DNA of 64,000 bases from ATX-6F1 sp943369485 (GCA_943369485.1 CALRNH020000002.1:124001-188000), one strand, 5' to 3'. Numbered from the stretch's first letter, positions 26,116 to 34,825 are shown. The notes: generated from the sequence alone by a model not told the origin. Made by a program: numbers and translations.

Positions 26116-26639
26116 GCCGGGGGGGCGTCGTTGTCCTGGTCCTGCTGGGCCCGCTTCAGGTTGCGCACCAGTTCCGCTGGGCTGACGCCCTCGAGGAAGC
26201 GACGGAAATCCTCCTGGTCCTCAGCGTCGGCGTCGGCATCGACGGGGATCGAGGCGTCGGCGACCACCTCCTCCAGCATCCAGATACCGCTGCCGGTGCG
26301 CAGGGCCAGGGCGATGGCGTCACTGGGGCGGGCGTCCAGTTCACTGGTGTCGCCCTCGGCGTCGGTGAGCTTGAGCACCGCCCGGAACGTGTTGTCCTCG
26401 ATGGCGTGGATGATCACCCGCTCGAGGCTGAGCCCCCCCAGGACCATCAGCTCGGCCATGAGGTCGTGGCTGAGGGGGCGCGGTGGTTTCTGGCCCCCAA
26501 GCCCCACCAGGATGTTCTGGGCCTGGGCCTGGTCGATCCAGATCGGCACCTGGCGCCGGCCGGAGGGATCCCTCAGCAGCACGATCGGGCTGCGGCTCGC
26601 AGCATCGAGAGCGATTCCGGCGACGCCCATTTCGACCAT
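26112..26639 (-). CDS. Bifunctional nuclease family protein (DUF151)
   Basis: From the ATG at 26639 the protein has 175 residues and opens MVEMGVAGIALDAASRSPIV, a strong DUF151 signature, followed by LPIWI-like QVPIWIDQAQAQNILVGL, HDLMAELMVLGGLSLERVIIH and RPSDAIALALRTG. Plant and bacterial members show combined RNase and DNase activity. An acidic insert near residue 140 (DADADAEDQEDF) and a C-terminal acidic tail are noticeable. Starts at 26675 and 26708 are possible, but they would overlap the divergent ribE start at 26692. Confidence 0.88.
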   Translation of the reverse strand: MVEMGVAGIALDAASRSPIVLLRDPSGRRQVPIWIDQAQAQNILVGLGGQKPPRPLSHDLMAELMVLGGLSLERVIIHAIEDNTFRAVLKLTDAEGDTSELDARPSDAIALALRTGSGIWMLEEVVADASIPVDADADAEDQEDFRRFLEGVSPAELVRNLKRAQQDQDNDAPPA

Positions 26640-26691
26640 GGTGCTGACGGATGGGCCTTCGATGATTATGGCCATCGGCGAGGGGTGGGAG

Positions 26692-27357
26692 ATGTTCACC
26701 GGTCTCATTCAGGCGGTCGGAAGCCTGCGGCCCTGGGCGGCGGGGGTGGAGGTGCGCGAGACCGCGGCCCTGGGGCCCCTTGCCCTGGGGGACAGCATCG
26801 CCGTCGACGGGGTCTGCCTGACGGTGGCCTCCCTGGTGCGGGATGGCTTCCGCGCCGACGTCAGCGAGGAGACCCTGGGACGCACCAACCTGGCCGACAA
26901 GGCGCAGCGGGGGGCGGCCGTCAATCTGGAGCCGGCCCTGCGGCTGAGCGACCGGCTCGGCGGCCATCTGGTGAGCGGGCATGTGGATGGCCTCGGCACC
27001 GTGGCCGCGATCGACCGTCAGCCCGCCTCCTGGCGCCTCGCGGTGTGCTGGCAGGACCGCGCCTATGGCCGCTACGTCTGCGAGAAGGCCAGCATCGCCG
27101 TCGATGGCATCAGCCTGACCGTGGCCGGCTGCGACCAGGATGGGGCTCAGTTCTGGATCGCGGTGATCCCCCACACCTGGGATTCCACCACGCTTCAGCA
27201 TCTCCAGCAGGGGGAGGCGGTGCATCTGGAGGCGGACCTGCTGGCCAAGTACACCGAACGGCTGTTGGCGGGCGGCCGATCCGGACCCATGCCAGCCCTG
27301 ACAACGCCCGAAGCGCCCCTCGATCGGGCCTGGCTGGTCGAGCAGGGTTGGGCCTGA
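26692..27357 (+). CDS. ribE: Riboflavin synthase alpha chain
   Basis: The 221-residue protein starts MFTGLIQAVG and shows the two lumazine-binding repeats: DSIAVDGVCLTVAS with HLVSGHVDGLGTV in the first half, and ASIAVDGISLTVAG with IPHTWDSTTL in the second. It dismutates two molecules of 6,7-dimethyl-8-ribityllumazine to riboflavin. Its start diverges from the DUF151 gene with about 50 bases between them. No other rib gene and no FMN riboswitch-like sequence is seen nearby. Length is normal. Confidence 0.95.
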   Translation: MFTGLIQAVGSLRPWAAGVEVRETAALGPLALGDSIAVDGVCLTVASLVRDGFRADVSEETLGRTNLADKAQRGAAVNLEPALRLSDRLGGHLVSGHVDGLGTVAAIDRQPASWRLAVCWQDRAYGRYVCEKASIAVDGISLTVAGCDQDGAQFWIAVIPHTWDSTTLQHLQQGEAVHLEADLLAKYTERLLAGGRSGPMPALTTPEAPLDRAWLVEQGWA

Positions 27358-27460
27358 GACCCCAAAGGGGGACATGATCTGAAGCCGTTGCCGTGACTAC
27401 GGTTCAGATGGCTGCGGCCTGTGCGCACGCCTCCACGTCTTCGCCTTGAGCCTTGCTGCC

Positions 27461-28087
27461 ATGACCTCAGAGCGCTCCATGGATTCCCTGCGCTCCCTGC
27501 GGGCCTTCACCCTGGCCGAGGGCCTCCTGATGCTGGTGCTCGGGGTGCTGGCCCTGGTGTTTCCGGTGCTGGCCTCCTTCGGGGCCACGGTCCTGATCGC
27601 TGTGGCCTTCCTGGTGGCGGGGCTGGTGGGCTGGGTCAACAACCTGGTGCGCTCCAGGCAGCTCAACCGCTGGATCACCTTCTTGCGTCTGGTGGTCTCC
27701 ACCCTGTTCCTGGTGGCCGGGCTCTGGATCCTCACCAGCGCCGGTCAGGGGGTGGTGGGGGCGGCCCGGCAGGTGGCCACCCTGGCCCTGGCCGTGGGGC
27801 TGGTGTTCCTGGTGGAAGGTCTGGTGGCAATGGTGGTGGCCCTCACCCACACCCGCACCAAGGGTTGGAGCTGGGGGCTGCTCAACGGCCTGGTGACCGT
27901 GGCGCTGGGACTGCTGATCGTGACCATGCACTTCGGCGGGCTGCTGCAGGTGCTGGGGGTGCTGGTGGGGATCAGCTTCCTGTTCAGCGGCCTCGATCTG
28001 CTGGTGTTCAGCTCCAGCTTTCACCTCCTGGTCCCCAACGAAACGGACCGGAGTGGCCAGGCGGCTCAGCCGATCGAGCCCTCCTGA
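27461..28087 (+). CDS. HdeD-like DUF308 membrane protein
   Basis: From the ATG at 27461 the protein has 208 residues and six hydrophobic helices in three pairs, matching HdeD/DUF308 (AEGLLMLVLGVLALVFPVLAS; TLFLVAGLWILTSAGQGV; GLVTVALGLLIVTMHFGG). HdeD family members are associated with acid resistance in enterobacteria, but the biochemical role is unknown. A TTG at 27446 would add five residues. The last 22 bases overlap the convergent AbrB-like gene. Confidence 0.8.
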   Translation: MTSERSMDSLRSLRAFTLAEGLLMLVLGVLALVFPVLASFGATVLIAVAFLVAGLVGWVNNLVRSRQLNRWITFLRLVVSTLFLVAGLWILTSAGQGVVGAARQVATLALAVGLVFLVEGLVAMVVALTHTRTKGWSWGLLNGLVTVALGLLIVTMHFGGLLQVLGVLVGISFLFSGLDLLVFSSSFHLLVPNETDRSGQAAQPIEPS

Positions 28088-28443
28088 TCGGCGCGAGCCT
28101 GGGATTCCTCGAGCGGCACCAGCCAGATCGAGCCGGTTTCCCGGTGGATCTCGATGCGGAACTCCTGGCCGGGTTCCAGGCCCAGACGGCGGGTGTAGGC
28201 GTGGCCGATCAGAAGATTGCCGTTGCCGTGCACGCGCGTGCGGAACTCCGCCTGGCGTCCCTTGGCGGGCCCCGCCTCGGCGGCGGGCACGCAGTAACCT
28301 CTGGCTTCGACCAGGGCGCGGTGGAAGCTTTTTTTGAGCACTCGTCCGCTGGGTCCCACGTAGCCACAGGCCCGGGCGATCTGCTCCTCGGGACGGTTGC
28401 TCAGGGAGCGGGCCTTCTCCAGCAGGGCCTTCCCTTCCAGCAT
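28066..28443 (-). CDS. AbrB family transcriptional regulator (cyanobacterial type)
   Basis: The 125-residue protein opens LEGKALLEKARSLSNRPEEQIARACGYV and ends with an AbrB-like fold (HGNGNLLIGHAYTRRLGLEPGQEFRIEIHR), the arrangement of cyanobacterial cyAbrB proteins, in which the AbrB fold is C-terminal. cyAbrB proteins are abundant DNA-binding regulators of carbon, nitrogen and hydrogenase genes. The 3' end overlaps the DUF308 gene by 22 bases. It lies upstream of a 455-base gap before ctaA. Confidence 0.9.
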   Translation of the reverse strand: MLEGKALLEKARSLSNRPEEQIARACGYVGPSGRVLKKSFHRALVEARGYCVPAAEAGPAKGRQAEFRTRVHGNGNLLIGHAYTRRLGLEPGQEFRIEIHRETGSIWLVPLEESQARADQEGSIG

Positions 28444-28898
28444 CGATTTGGGGTCATGTGGATTGATTCTGCCCAGTTAGCGGCGGGGCCCGCAAGAGCG
28501 AAGGCCCCGCCCTCACTGGTTTCGTCTTGGGGAACACCAGCGCATGGTCGATGACGCCCGCTCTTCGGCTGCCGATCAGCCCTGTCGGTCGGGAGCTGAG
28601 CAGGTGACAGAACAGGCCGGTTCAGGCGCTCACCTCCGCCGCGGCGCTTCCTCAGGACGTCTCTGCTGCGGCCACGGCCGAGGCTGGGCGGAAGGTTTCA
28701 TCCCCTCAGCGCTCGGCACGCTCTGGACCCAGGAGGGGATCCCCTGGGCCTCCGGCGACCACGCCGGGCCGGTTGGGATCAGGGGCTTTGTTGTGAGCAA
28801 TTGAACATGATTGGGCGGCCAAAGCTGATGCGAAACCCGCTGATCTCGTGGTCTCGGAAATCACCGCTACCGTGCCCCAACGCCGATGAGGGAAAAGG
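28444..28898. other. 455-base gap between AbrB and ctaA
   Basis: No ORF here is convincing; a possible 86-codon frame at 28544-28804 has arginine/glycine-rich composition without a family signature. The only structure seen is a GC-rich stem-loop at 28483-28510. In marine Synechococcus and Prochlorococcus, as far as I remember, the cytochrome c oxidase genes ctaC, ctaD and ctaE lie next to ctaA, but none of them is present in this gap. The last ~70 bases should hold the ctaA promoter. Confidence 0.5.
28483..28510. repeat. GC-rich stem-loop
   Basis: GCGGGGCC (28483-28490) pairs perfectly with GGCCCCGC (28503-28510) around a 12-base loop. It lies 39 bases upstream of the AbrB-like start on that gene's 5' side. 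No T-run follows on either strand, so it is not a standard terminator; a role in the AbrB leader or as a relic of upstream sequence is possible. Confidence 0.5.
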
Positions 28899-29846
28899 GT
28901 GAGCGCAGCGTTTCAGCGCCATGGCCCGGCCATCGCGGGTCTGACCCTGCTGACGGCGCACCTGGTGGTGGCGCTGGTCGCGCTGGTGGCGATCGGAGGG
29001 GCCACCCGTGTCATGGAAGCGGGGCTCGCTTGCCCTGATTGGCCCCTTTGCTACGGCAGCCTCTTCCCCGGCAGTCGCCTCTCGCTGCCGGTTTTTCTGG
29101 AATGGTTCCACCGCCTTGATGCCTTCCTGGTGGGTGTGGCGCTGCTGGTGCTGTTCGGCTTCAGCCTGCTGCGGCGCCGGCAACTGCCTTGGGCGCTTAC
29201 CTGGGGCTCCGGACTGGCCCTGGGGCTGGTGGCCTTCCAGGGGGGCCTGGGCGCCTTGACGGTGCTCCAATTGCTACCCGCCGGGATCGTCACCGCCCAC
29301 CTCGGCACGGCGTTGGTGCTCGTGGCCCTGGTGAGCGGCCTCCACCAGATCCTCGAGGCGTCGGCCCAGGGCCACAAGGAACCGGTCCGAGGAGCTCCCC
29401 GCTGGTGGCCTGCCCTGGCGGTTGTCGCGACCAGCGGTGTTCTGGCCCAGTGCCTGCTCGGGGGCGCCATGGCCAGCCAGTGGGCCGCCGGCCGCTGTCT
29501 GGCCGCCGGAGAAGCTTGCGCCTGGTTGCTGGCCCATCGTCAGGGGGCACCCCTGGCGGCCACGGCCGTCCTGGTATTGGCCGGCGCCACCGCCCTCGCT
29601 CCCCCCTGGCCGGGGCGGCCCCGGGGCCTGGCGCTCTTCGCCGCAGCGCTGGTGCTGCTTCAGATCGCCCTGGGGGTCTGGAGCCTGCGGCTGACCCTGG
29701 CCGTACCCGCTGTGACCGTGCTCCATCAGCTCACGGCCGCCCTGCTGGTGGCGGTGCTGGCGGGCCTCAGCGTTCGCGGCGTGCTCGCTCAGACCCCCCT
29801 GGTGGACGATGAGGCCACCAGGGTCCTGGAGGTTTCCCGTGGTTAG
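28899..29846 (+). CDS. ctaA: Heme A synthase (COX15/CtaA)
   Basis: The 315-residue protein starts at GTG (28899) and has about eight hydrophobic helices with paired heme-ligand histidines (LEWFHRLDAFLVG; GIVTAHLGTALVL; VTVLHQLTAALLV). GGATRVMEAGLACPDWPLC is a family signature and includes one cysteine of the usual pair. It converts heme O to heme A for cytochrome aa3 oxidase. Its last codons overlap the ctaB GTG start, so ctaA and ctaB are co-translated. Confidence 0.93.
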   Translation: MSAAFQRHGPAIAGLTLLTAHLVVALVALVAIGGATRVMEAGLACPDWPLCYGSLFPGSRLSLPVFLEWFHRLDAFLVGVALLVLFGFSLLRRRQLPWALTWGSGLALGLVAFQGGLGALTVLQLLPAGIVTAHLGTALVLVALVSGLHQILEASAQGHKEPVRGAPRWWPALAVVATSGVLAQCLLGGAMASQWAAGRCLAAGEACAWLLAHRQGAPLAATAVLVLAGATALAPPWPGRPRGLALFAAALVLLQIALGVWSLRLTLAVPAVTVLHQLTAALLVAVLAGLSVRGVLAQTPLVDDEATRVLEVSRG

Positions 29847-30846
29847 CGCCGCCCCTCCGGCGCTGACGCCCCTGGGCCCACCCACCCCCAGCCGGGAGCA
29901 GCTGGTGCCTTCGCGGTCCCGGGTGAACCTGCCCCCCTGGCTGGAGATCGTCAAGCCACGCCTGATCCCCCTGCTGCTGGCCACCACCTTGGGAGGGATG
30001 GCCCTCTCCGACGGCTGGCCCCTGTCCGCCGGTCGGCTCACCTGCACCCTGGTGGGCGGGGCCCTGGCGTCGGCGTCGGCGGGGGTGCTCAATTGCCTCT
30101 GGGAAGAAGGCCTTGATGGGCGCATGGAGCGCACCAGCGGTCGGGCCCTGCCCTCCGGACGGCTCTCGTCTCGCTATGCCTTTGCCCTGGCGGTGACCCT
30201 CGCCCTGGCGGCGACGGGGCTGCTGCTGGTGGGGGTCAATGGGCTGGCCGCCGGCCTCTCGTTGCTGGGGCTCTGCAGTTACGTGCTGCTGTACACGGTG
30301 CTGCTCAAGCCGCGCACCCCCCAGAACATCGTCATCGGCGGAGTGGCCGGCGCGATTCCACCTCTGGTGGGCTCGGCAGCAGCCACGGGCCAGCTGGGGT
30401 GGGGGGGCTGGTGGCTGTTCAGCCTGGTGATGCTCTGGACCCCGGCCCATTTCTGGGCCCTGGCCCTGCTGCTGCGGGAGGACTACCGCTCCGTGGGCAT
30501 CCCGATGCTGCCGGTGGTGGCCGGCCCGGTGGTCACCGTCCGGGCGATCCGCCACTACGCCCGCGCCACGGCACTGTTCAGCCTGGTCGGGATCGCCGCC
30601 CTGCCCGCCGGGGGCCTGCTCTACGGCCTGCTGGTGCTGCCCTTCAATGCCCGCTTGCTGCAGCTGGTGTCTGATCTGGAGCGGGATCCGGATGATCCCA
30701 GGCGGGCCCGGAGGCTGTTCGCCTGGTCGATCCTCTATTTGTTTGGCCTCTGTCTGCTCCTGCTGCTCTCCCGCCTGCCGGCGGCGGAGCTGTTCGGCCG
30801 CCAGGGGACCGAACTCCTGTCGGGGGCGCTGCCCTTCTTACATTGA
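29839..30846 (+). CDS. ctaB: Protoheme IX farnesyltransferase (heme O synthase)
   Basis: From the GTG at 29839 the protein has 335 residues and nine hydrophobic helices of the UbiA superfamily. The first aspartate-rich motif is NCLWEEGLDGRMERTSGRALPSG (about residue 85) and the second loop carries LREDYRSVGIPMLPVV. PRTPQNIVIGGVAGAIPPLVG is diagnostic of CtaB/CyoE. It farnesylates heme B to heme O, feeding CtaA. The N-terminal ~40 residues are proline-rich and not conserved. It overlaps ctaA by 8 bases, and an ABC ATPase follows after 32 bases. Confidence 0.95.
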   Translation: MVSAAPPALTPLGPPTPSREQLVPSRSRVNLPPWLEIVKPRLIPLLLATTLGGMALSDGWPLSAGRLTCTLVGGALASASAGVLNCLWEEGLDGRMERTSGRALPSGRLSSRYAFALAVTLALAATGLLLVGVNGLAAGLSLLGLCSYVLLYTVLLKPRTPQNIVIGGVAGAIPPLVGSAAATGQLGWGGWWLFSLVMLWTPAHFWALALLLREDYRSVGIPMLPVVAGPVVTVRAIRHYARATALFSLVGIAALPAGGLLYGLLVLPFNARLLQLVSDLERDPDDPRRARRLFAWSILYLFGLCLLLLLSRLPAAELFGRQGTELLSGALPFLH

Positions 30847-30878
30847 TCCGATCGGACCGCTGAGCGCCAGGAATCGCC

Positions 30879-31886
30879 TTGATCGAGCTGCACAACCTCA
30901 GCAAGCGCTACGGATCGGTGGAGGCCCTGCGGGGCCTGTCGCTGAAGGTGCCCCAGGGCACCCTCTTCGGGCTGCTCGGTCCCAATGGCGCCGGTAAGAC
31001 CACCACCCTGCGCATCCTCGCCACCCTTCTGGCTCCCGACGCCGGCACCGTGCGGGTGGGGGGGCTTGATGCCCTCGCCGAACCCCGCGCCGTGCGTGAG
31101 CTGCTGGGTTACGTGGCCCAGGACGTGGCGATCGACAAAATCCTGACCGGACGAGAGCTCCTGGAGCTCCAGGGCGACCTGTACCACATGGTTTCAGCGG
31201 AGCGGGAAAGGCGCATCTCTGAGCTGGTGGGGCTGCTGGCCATGGAGGGTTGGATCGACCGCCGCTGTGGCACTTACTCCGGCGGGATGCGCCGCCGACT
31301 CGATCTGGCCAGCGGTCTGCTGCACCGCCCGGCCCTGCTGGTGCTGGATGAACCCACCGTGGGCCTTGACATCGAGAGCCGCTCGGCGATCTGGCAGGTG
31401 CTGCGCCAACTGCGGGACCAGGGCACCACGGTGCTTCTGAGCAGCCACTACCTCGAGGAGATCGACGCCCTGGCGGACAGGCTGGCGATCATCGAAGGGG
31501 GGCAGGTGATTGCCGAAGGGGCCCCTGCGGAGCTCAAGGCCGCCCTCGGTGGCGACCGGGTGACCCTACGGGTGCGGGAATTCAGTGATGAACAGGAGGC
31601 CCTGAAGCTTCAGGCCCTGGTGCGGGGCTGCCAGGGGGTGCGCCAGGTGGTGGTGAACCGGGCCCAGGGCTTCTCCCTCAACCTGGTGGTGGAGCATGAC
31701 GGGGTGGTCGAAGCGCTCAGGCGCCAGCTGGTGGAGGCCCACTGGCCCGTGTTCGCCCTGGCCCAGAGCCGCCCCAGCCTCGATGACGTCTACCTTCAGG
31801 CCACCGGTCGCACGCTCATGGATGCGGAGCTGGCGGTTGCCGGTAGCCGGGATCCCAAGGCAGAACGCAAGCAGGCCATGCGCTGA
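30879..31886 (+). CDS. ABC transporter ATP-binding protein (DrrA-like)
   Basis: The 335-residue ATPase starts at TTG (30879). Walker A GPNGAGKTT (about residue 37), Q-loop VAQDVAIDKILTG, signature YSGGMRRRLDLA, Walker B LLVLDEPTVGLD and switch histidine LLSSHYLEEID are complete. The C-terminal ~100 residues form the extension typical of ABC-2 exporter ATPases. With the permease downstream it forms an export system; the position after ctaAB is conserved in picocyanobacteria as far as I recall. Substrate unknown. Confidence 0.92.
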   Translation: MIELHNLSKRYGSVEALRGLSLKVPQGTLFGLLGPNGAGKTTTLRILATLLAPDAGTVRVGGLDALAEPRAVRELLGYVAQDVAIDKILTGRELLELQGDLYHMVSAERERRISELVGLLAMEGWIDRRCGTYSGGMRRRLDLASGLLHRPALLVLDEPTVGLDIESRSAIWQVLRQLRDQGTTVLLSSHYLEEIDALADRLAIIEGGQVIAEGAPAELKAALGGDRVTLRVREFSDEQEALKLQALVRGCQGVRQVVVNRAQGFSLNLVVEHDGVVEALRRQLVEAHWPVFALAQSRPSLDDVYLQATGRTLMDAELAVAGSRDPKAERKQAMR

Positions 31887-31949
31887 GCAGCCCGATTCCC
31901 GGTCACGTTGTCCTGACCCGTTTTCCCCTATTTCCTTCGCTGTCCGCCG

Positions 31950-32813
31950 ATGACCAGCGCTCCCTCGCTTCTGGCCCCCTCTCCCAGCCCCGGGGCGGGC
32001 CGTTCAGCCCTGGCGGATCTGAGCCAGGAGACGCTGGCGCTCACCAAGCGCCTGTTTCTGCAACTGGTGCGACGTCCCAGCACCCTGGTGGCCGGGGTGC
32101 TCCAGCCCCTGATCTGGCTGGTGCTGTTCGGGGCCCTGTTCGCCAACGCGCCGGCGGGCCTGCTGCCGGACGGCATGAGCTATGGCCGCTTTCTGGGGGC
32201 CGGAGTGATCGTGTTCACCGCTTTCAGTGCCGCCCTCAACGCCGGCCTGCCGCTGATGTTCGATCGGGAATTCGGCTTCCTGAACCGGCTGCTGGTGGCG
32301 CCCCTGCGCTCCCGTTTCTCGATCGTTCTGGCCTCGGTGCTCTACATCACCAGCCTGAGCCTGCTGCAGAGCGTGGCGATCATGGGCACCGCCGCCCTGC
32401 TGGGGTACGGCTGGCCCGGCGGCGCCGGCCTGGTGCTGGTGCTGGTCACCCTGTTGCTGCTGGTGTTCGCCGTCACCGCCTTGAGCCTGGGGCTGGCCTT
32501 CGCCCTGCCGGGCCACATCGAACTGATCGCCGTGATCTTCGTGGCCAACCTGCCACTGCTGTTCGCGAGCACCGCGCTGGCACCGATTTCCTTCATGCCC
32601 CCCTGGTTGGGCTGGCTAGCGGCCCTGAATCCCCTTACCTTCGCGATTGAGCCCATTCGTGCGGCCTACGCGGGGGCCTTCGCGCTCTCCGATGTGGTGC
32701 TCGTCGCGCCCTATGGCTCCCTGACAGCTTCCCAATGCCTGCTGGTGCTCGCCGTCCTGGCGCTGTCCCTGTTTCTACTGATCCGCCCGTTGTTGGATCG
32801 CAAGCTCACCTGA
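31950..32813 (+). CDS. ABC-2 type transporter permease
   Basis: The 287-residue protein has about six hydrophobic helices with the ABC-2 signature pattern: an N-terminal coupling helix (TKRLFLQLVRRPSTLVAGVLQPLIWLVLFG), MFDREFGFLNRLLVAPL and the C-terminal ISFMPPWLGWLAALNPLTFAIEPIRAAY. It pairs with the ATPase 63 bases upstream as a two-gene exporter, perhaps of a lipid or glycan. Only 10 bases separate it from the hypothetical gene that follows. Confidence 0.92.
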   Translation: MTSAPSLLAPSPSPGAGRSALADLSQETLALTKRLFLQLVRRPSTLVAGVLQPLIWLVLFGALFANAPAGLLPDGMSYGRFLGAGVIVFTAFSAALNAGLPLMFDREFGFLNRLLVAPLRSRFSIVLASVLYITSLSLLQSVAIMGTAALLGYGWPGGAGLVLVLVTLLLLVFAVTALSLGLAFALPGHIELIAVIFVANLPLLFASTALAPISFMPPWLGWLAALNPLTFAIEPIRAAYAGAFALSDVVLVAPYGSLTASQCLLVLAVLALSLFLLIRPLLDRKLT

Positions 32814-32823
32814 CGTCGCCACC

Positions 32824-34077
32824 GTGATCTCCCCTCCCTCCCCCTTCCGTCCCCTGTCCCCCCGCCAGGAGGATCTCCGGCAGCGGTTGCTCGGGGCGGT
32901 CGCCCGGCGGGACGGGGTGGCGGTGCCCCGGATGTCGTTGCAGTGGGTGCACCGCCAGGGGGTGGAGGCCCTTGAACCACTGATCGCCTCGCTAGCCGAT
33001 CCGGAGACCGCTCTCTGGTGGCGCCAGCAGCTGTTGGCGGGGTCTGGAGGGGCGCTCGAGGCGACTGACATGGGGGTAGGGGTCGCCCCGGTTCCTGATC
33101 GGGCCATTCCACTGGCTCCGCCGTTTCCCGAGCTCGCCTGGGAGGAGCCACTTGAGGCCCTCCTGCCGCCCATGGCGGCCACACAGCCCGCCACTGGGCT
33201 GGAGATCGCAGCGCCGCTGTCCGATCCGTCCGCTTCACCGCTCGCCGTTGTTGTGGCCCAGGGCGGCACACCGAAGACAGACGATCCGACGATCACGGGG
33301 GGCCTTGAGAGCGGGGAGGGATCTCCCACTGGCGATCCTCCAGAAGCCGTTCAGGTCCCACTGGATGTCGATGAAACCCTTCGCGGCGAGGAGGCGTTCA
33401 AGGTTGGGGCGTCCCTTGAGCCCCCTTCGAGCGCAGCATCGGCGGTCGCCCCTGAGCCACTGAGCGCACAGCCCCCCGCGGGCCCGGCCAACGGCAGCGT
33501 CTGCATCGAGGAACCTGCCGCGGCCTGCGCCGCTCAGTCCATGGCCAGTGGGCCCCAAGCCAGCGAATCCCTGACCAGCGAGAGCGCTGTGGCCGCCGCG
33601 TCAGCCGAGGCCGAGGCTCCACCGGCGCGGCGCGGTCGTCTGGCGCGCTTGCGTCATCTGGTGCGTGACTGCTTCGAGGAGGTGGCCTGCACCTTCCAAG
33701 GACAGGGAGAGGAAGCAGAGCCCCCCGTTGAAGCGGCCTTCCCCGCCACGGGGTCCCCCTGGCCCTCCTCGGAGAGTCCGATGGAGGCCTTTTCGCCTGG
33801 GGAGGATGCGCTGATCAAGGAGCCCTTGAAGGACTTCAACTTCCTCTCCCAGGCCAGTGAAGCGATGGCGGACAGCGCCCAGCCGCCCATGGCGCCAGCC
33901 GCTGCCATCGAGCCGGCCCCCGCTGTGGCCCAGGCCGTGGCCCGCCTGCCCCTGACCCCCAGCTCGGCCGGGCGCCTGATCCGGCCGGCGCCGGCCCCAG
34001 CCCATCCGACCCTGGATCGCCTGCGCGCCTGGCTCCCCGACGAAAGCCTCGATCCGCCCCAACGCCGTGCCTCCTGA
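32824..34077 (+). CDS. Hypothetical low-complexity protein
   Basis: The 417-residue protein starts at GTG (32824). Residues 13-75 look folded and conserved (SPRQEDLRQRLLGAVARRDG, then MSLQWVHRQGVEALEPLIA and WWRQQLLA). A long Pro/Ala/Glu/Ser-rich middle (about 75-255) is probably disordered, and a basic amphipathic stretch near residue 265 (RRGRLARLRHLVRDCFEEVACTF) and a short C-terminal module (LDRLRAWLPDESLD) follow. No family is recognised. It overlaps the nanE start by 11 bases and shares its transcript direction. Confidence 0.65.
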   Translation: MISPPSPFRPLSPRQEDLRQRLLGAVARRDGVAVPRMSLQWVHRQGVEALEPLIASLADPETALWWRQQLLAGSGGALEATDMGVGVAPVPDRAIPLAPPFPELAWEEPLEALLPPMAATQPATGLEIAAPLSDPSASPLAVVVAQGGTPKTDDPTITGGLESGEGSPTGDPPEAVQVPLDVDETLRGEEAFKVGASLEPPSSAASAVAPEPLSAQPPAGPANGSVCIEEPAAACAAQSMASGPQASESLTSESAVAAASAEAEAPPARRGRLARLRHLVRDCFEEVACTFQGQGEEAEPPVEAAFPATGSPWPSSESPMEAFSPGEDALIKEPLKDFNFLSQASEAMADSAQPPMAPAAAIEPAPAVAQAVARLPLTPSSAGRLIRPAPAPAHPTLDRLRAWLPDESLDPPQRRAS

Positions 34078-34771
34078 GCCTTGCTCGCGCCTCGAGCGAG
34101 CGGCGCTCAAGGGCGGGCTGATCGTGTCGGTGCAGGCGCCCGAGGGCTCGCCCCTGCGCGATCCGGATGTGATCGCGGCCATGGCCGAGGCCAGCCTGGC
34201 GAACGGTGCGATCGGCGTGCGGCTGGAGAGCCCGGAGCACATCGGCGCCGTGCGCCGCCGCTGCCCCGGGGCCTTGATCGTGGGGCTCTGGAAGCGCAGC
34301 TACGACGGCAGCCCCGTCTACATCACCCCCGGCTGGGAGGAGATCCGCGCCGTCTGGGCGGCCGGAGCCGATGTGGTGGCGCTCGATGCCACCGAACGCC
34401 ACCGCCCTGAGGGCCAGCAACTGGAGGCCTTGATCGAGCGGGCCCGTAAGGAACTGGCAGCCCCCCTGATGGCCGACATCGACAGCTTGGCGAATGGTCT
34501 GCGGGCGGCTGAGCTGGGTTGCCGCTGGGTGGGCACCACTCTCTACGGCTACACCGAGGCCACCACTGGCCTGCGCCCGCCGGCCTGGGGGCTGCTGGGA
34601 CCTCTGCGCCAGGAGCTTCCAAGCGAGGTAGCCCTGATCTGCGAAGGAGGTATCTCCTCCGCCGATCAGGCCGCTCGGGCCCTGGCGGAAGGGGCGGATG
34701 CGGTGGTGGTCGGAACCGCGATCACCGGGGTGGATCTGCAGGTGGCGGCCTACGTGCGGGCCCTGGGCTGA
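34067..34771 (+). CDS. nanE: N-acetylmannosamine-6-phosphate 2-epimerase
   Basis: The 234-residue TIM-barrel protein starts at GTG (34067). Conserved pieces include GGLIVSVQAPEGSPLRDP, IVGLWKRSYDGSPVYITP (catalytic-lysine region), DVVALDATERHRP, LMADIDSLANGLRAAELG and the phosphate-binding ICEGGISSADQAARALAEGADAVVVGTAI. It interconverts ManNAc-6-P and GlcNAc-6-P. No sialic acid lyase or kinase is nearby; wecB at 57.1 kb could supply ManNAc on the UDP level. The cellular route is uncertain. Confidence 0.88.
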   Translation: MPPEPCSRLERAALKGGLIVSVQAPEGSPLRDPDVIAAMAEASLANGAIGVRLESPEHIGAVRRRCPGALIVGLWKRSYDGSPVYITPGWEEIRAVWAAGADVVALDATERHRPEGQQLEALIERARKELAAPLMADIDSLANGLRAAELGCRWVGTTLYGYTEATTGLRPPAWGLLGPLRQELPSEVALICEGGISSADQAARALAEGADAVVVGTAITGVDLQVAAYVRALG

Positions 34772-34825
34772 TTGCGCTCGGCCAGAGCTTGCCGATGGCC
34801 GCTCTGACCCAGGAGCCCTTGGGAC

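Noticed and set aside
28544..28804. Possible 86-residue protein between AbrB and ctaA
   Set aside because: Arg/Gly/Ser-rich composition, no hydrophobic or conserved segment and no ribosome-binding site; not listed as a gene.
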